A stretch of DNA of 8,065 nt from Deltaproteobacteria bacterium (GTDB lineage: Bacteria; Desulfobacterota; Desulfobacteria; Desulfobacterales; B30-G6): contig QMMS01000213.1 in NCBI GenBank assembly GCA_003647375.1, positions 1 to 8,065 of the forward strand. The letters are read 5' to 3'. The notes beneath the pieces are model-generated. The model was not told the origin of the DNA. It saw only the letters and a program-made list of their open reading frames with translations, and did not search any database. The stretch's first letter is position 1. Every line of letters begins with the position of its first letter. The translations under genes and the position numbers were made by a program. Below, piece after piece: positions 6,181 to 8,065 of the stretch.

Positions 6181-6245
6181 GGTATTTTCAACAGTGTTTC
6201 CAGAATCTCCACAATTTTCGCTCTCAGATATTCCCCCAGGGTTTT
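6147..6245 (-). other. 33-codon unrelated tail fused to the broken carboxylase frame
   Basis: After the carboxylase match ends at GIPQV, the same frame continues as KTLGEYLRAKIVEILETLLK and then into codons made from the palindrome arm, ending at TGA 6149-6147. This does not resemble a carboxyltransferase, where a Gly-rich CoA-binding stretch should follow. The helical KTLGEYLRAKIVEIL segment looks protein-like, so it could be the 3' end of another gene, such as an insertion sequence transposase, whose remainder was deleted. I do not recognise the family. Confidence 0.35.
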
Positions 6246-6254
6246 GACCTGGGG
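6234..6254. repeat. perfect 7-bp inverted repeat at the breakpoint of the carboxylase remnant
   Basis: CCCCAGG at 6234-6240 and CCTGGGG at 6248-6254 are separated by 7 bases. The stem straddles the point near 6246 where carboxylase similarity ends, so it may mark the rearrangement junction. Confidence 0.5.
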
Positions 6255-6771
6255 AATACCCGTAGCGGAAAGTCGTGCCTGATTAGCAAAAATCGCACCG
6301 GTCGTTCCAAACATATCCCCCGCCTCCGGCGCTCTGCGCCAGAACAACCAGGGGCATCTTATGCTGCAAAGCAATCAGTTGCATGCGTTTTCTCTTTCCA
6401 CCGCCGAATTGCGTTATACTGCCACCCTTTGTCAGATAGTCATCCACGTATATTGAGCAGCGGGTGTCCTCCACATAACCGATGCCGGCGATGCAGGTTC
6501 CGCCGGCCGCCGATCCGTCAATATCATTTCCCTGCATATAACCGGCCAATGTGGATAACTCCAGGAAGGGTGATCCAGGGTCCAACAGCAGGTTCAGTCG
6601 TTCGCGCGGGCTTATGTATCCTCTCTTCTTATAACGAGGCACCTTGGCTTCGGCCGCTTCTATCACACGCTGTTCAATCCCGCGAAATTTATTAACGCCA
6701 ACCGTCATCCTTTTGGTGTTGGTCTGAAACTCCTCGGATAGAGGATTGATTTGAGAATCGAAAACTGCCAT
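6246..6771 (-). pseudogene. acyl-CoA carboxylase beta subunit (carboxyltransferase), frameshifted and truncated
   Basis: The intact family moves a carboxyl group between biotin and an acyl-CoA, and is usually about 510-540 residues. Here the first 150 residues look normal: FRGIEQRV, KKRGYISPRERLNLLLDPGS (49-68), then GTCIAGIGYVEDTRCSIYVDDYLTKGG and PLVVLAQSAGG (140-150). After the GGC codon at 6324-6322 the frame is lost and would end at 6283. The correct continuation, GDMFGTTGAIFANQARLSAT then GIPQV, is in another frame from about 6320 to 6246. Family members, as I recall them, carry a few more residues between SAGG and AGDMFG, so a small frameshifting deletion is likelier than a base-call error in the local run of five G. 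About 350 C-terminal residues are absent. The ATG at 6771 has AAGGA 6 bases upstream and lies 29 bases after the thiolase stop, so it was an operon member. Confidence 0.88.
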
Positions 6772-6777
6772 TACAAT

Positions 6778-6782
6778 TCCTT
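6778..6782 (-). promoter_or_regulatory. ribosome binding site of the carboxylase remnant
   Basis: AAGGA on the minus strand, 6 bases before the ATG at 6771. The initiation region is preserved although the gene body is broken. Confidence 0.6.
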
Positions 6783-6800
6783 TTTCTATCTACTTTAAGC

Positions 6801-7985
6801 TCAAGCTTTCTCAATTAATACCGCATTTGAGTTACCCAAAAAACCGCAAAGAGTAGCCAATCCATATTTAGCACCCGGGTAATCAGTATTGAGTCGGTTT
6901 AGAAGTGTCACAAGAATACGCGCACCGGACTGTCCAAGCGGATGTCCTAAAGCCATAGCGCCTCCCCATGTATTTACTTTTTCAAAGGGAGCCTTATCGT
7001 TATCCAGCTTCAATTCTCTGATAACAGCCAGAGACTGTGATGCAAACGCTTCATTTAATTCTATAGCTCCTATATCATCAGGCCCCAATCCGGTCTTTTT
7101 GAAAAGTAAATTAACAGCATTGATCGGCCCTACCCCCATTACGGTCGGATCATTACCTGCCTGGGTGCCGAAGCTGTATTTGTAAGTATAAGATACCCCC
7201 AGTTCATCCGCTTTTTCCCGGTTCATCATCAGAACGATAGCAGCTCCTGCTGTCAGCGGCGATGATGTAGCAGCAGATACGACCCCACCCTCCTTGAAAG
7301 GGGACTTCATCATCATCATTTTTTCTTCGTTGGGATTATCTCTGATCCATTGATCACTTATAACTAGAAATTCGGTTCCGTCCTCCTTTTTACCCATTAA
7401 CGGTATGATTTCATGTTTAAACTTACCGTCATCTCTGGCTTTCGCAGCACACCGATTTGAATGTGCAGCAAATTTTACCATATCTTCTTTCGATATTTTA
7501 TACTGCTCAGCTACCTTTTCAGCTGTTGGACCGACAAAAATTTCCTCCGGTTTCATGATCTCCCAAAGGCGAGGCGGCATGTCCATGTTGGCACCCATTG
7601 CGACTTTTTCCATATCTTCGGCGCCACCCGCCAGCATAATGTCATTTTCACCGGTTAAAATGGATCTAGCAGCATCCATAATAGCCGACATCCCTGAAGG
7701 ACACGCATTGGATATTGTCTGTGTCGGTACGCTTGCCGGCATTTTCGAAGCGAGCCACGACAGGCGGGCAATGTCACTTTGCATTCCGGACGCGTTAGCG
7801 GATCCGATAAAAACACCGTCTAAATCTTCGGGTTTAACTTGAGAATTTCTTTTAAAGATCGCGTTATACAGAACCGTAAGTAACTCATCCGGCCTTACAT
7901 CTCTGAACCAGCCCTTTTCTGCATGAGCTCTAGCATTCGGCGTTCTAATGCCATCGACAAATACACATTCCTGTAAAACAGTCAC
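6801..7985 (-). CDS. thiolase (acetyl-CoA C-acyltransferase family)
   Basis: A 394-residue thiolase that should cleave a 3-ketoacyl-CoA with CoA, or condense acyl-CoAs in reverse, in the cytoplasm. The nucleophilic C95 is in ISNACPSGMSA, NEAFASQ is at 311-317, H348 is in GGAMALGHPLGQSGAR, and the second active-site C380 is in LATLCGFLGNSN. All catalytic residues are present and the length is normal. Two motifs are unusual. The C-terminal Cys is followed by GFLGNSN rather than the common glycine-rich C-x-G-G-G/C-x-G-x-G, and the usual LTDGAA is SPLTAGAA (243-249). These place it in a divergent branch whose substrate may differ from standard FadA. The start is GTG at 7985 with GGGAGG 7 bases upstream. 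It heads the visible operon with the carboxylase remnant and the ene-reductase, which suggests breakdown of an acyl-CoA intermediate. Confidence 0.93.
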   Translation of the reverse strand: MTVLQECVFVDGIRTPNARAHAEKGWFRDVRPDELLTVLYNAIFKRNSQVKPEDLDGVFIGSANASGMQSDIARLSWLASKMPASVPTQTISNACPSGMSAIMDAARSILTGENDIMLAGGAEDMEKVAMGANMDMPPRLWEIMKPEEIFVGPTAEKVAEQYKISKEDMVKFAAHSNRCAAKARDDGKFKHEIIPLMGKKEDGTEFLVISDQWIRDNPNEEKMMMMKSPFKEGGVVSAATSSPLTAGAAIVLMMNREKADELGVSYTYKYSFGTQAGNDPTVMGVGPINAVNLLFKKTGLGPDDIGAIELNEAFASQSLAVIRELKLDNDKAPFEKVNTWGGAMALGHPLGQSGARILVTLLNRLNTDYPGAKYGLATLCGFLGNSNAVLIEKA

Positions 7986-8065
7986 AGTTTTTCCTCCCTG
8001 AAAATTATTCCCATTTGGGATGTTATTTTGTAATCAAAAACGAAATGCGGACTATGTTTGGCCTC
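7986..8065 (-). other. thiolase leader, possibly overlapping the end of an upstream gene
   Basis: The region holds the thiolase ribosome binding site (GGGAGG at 7998-7993) and a small inverted repeat TCCCA/TGGGA (8009-8013 and 8016-8020). One minus-strand frame is open from the window edge to a TGA at 7984-7982, which would overlap the thiolase GTG as GTGA. Another frame ends in TAA at 8025-8023. Either could be the tail of a preceding operon gene. With at most 27 codons visible I cannot tell. Confidence 0.3.

Noticed and set aside
1..8065. Search for CRISPR arrays, tRNA or rRNA genes and intrinsic terminators
   Set aside because: No regularly spaced repeats, cloverleaf or rRNA-like segments were seen, and none of the hairpins is followed by a run of T on the transcribed strand.

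Overview
The window looks bacterial. Strong GGAGG-type ribosome binding sites, tight minus-strand gene spacing and a set of anaerobic acyl-CoA/enoate genes (a thiolase, a biotin-dependent carboxylase beta subunit, and a 2-enoate/2,4-dienoyl-CoA reductase with an iron-sulfur motif) suggest an anaerobe that degrades fatty, aromatic or other organic acids. A Desulfobacterota-like sulfate reducer or syntroph is my best guess, but this is inference from gene content only. Every gene I can support is on the minus strand, so the window is transcribed from right to left.

Right third (8065 to about 4024): a metabolic operon. It begins with a thiolase (GTG start at 7985) and continues 29 bases later into an acyl-CoA carboxylase beta subunit (start 6771). 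That second gene is broken: its reading frame shifts near 6322, carboxylase similarity stops near 6246, and the C-terminal two thirds are missing. Between this remnant and the next gene is an 80-base palindromic unit (6101-6180) with 20-base arms that differ at one position. An intact 667-residue FMN/FAD/Fe-S ene-reductase follows (start 6027).

Middle (4023 to 2796): mostly non-metabolic sequence. It holds two strong inverted repeats (3772-3828 and 3840-3868) and a 219-residue DUF6431-like zinc-ribbon reading frame (3756-3097) with no ATG, GTG or TTG near its apparent N-terminus. Next comes a 300-base spacer with short repeats that resemble transposase-binding sites at a transposon end.

Left part (2795 to 557): a Mu/Tn552/Tn5053-type transposition module. 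A DDE transposase (418 aa), an ExeA/TniB-like AAA+ ATPase (267 aa) and a small acidic protein (55 or 61 aa) are joined by 4-base ATGA overlaps and so are probably translationally coupled. I could not find a convincing matching left terminus or target duplication.

Far left (330 to 1): a short hypothetical gene (86 aa) lies 10 bases before the first codons of a gene whose start resembles a radical SAM (SPL-like) protein and which runs off the window.

Overall, a degradation operon has been partly eroded and sits beside a mobile element. The thiolase and ene-reductase look functional, while the carboxylase does not.
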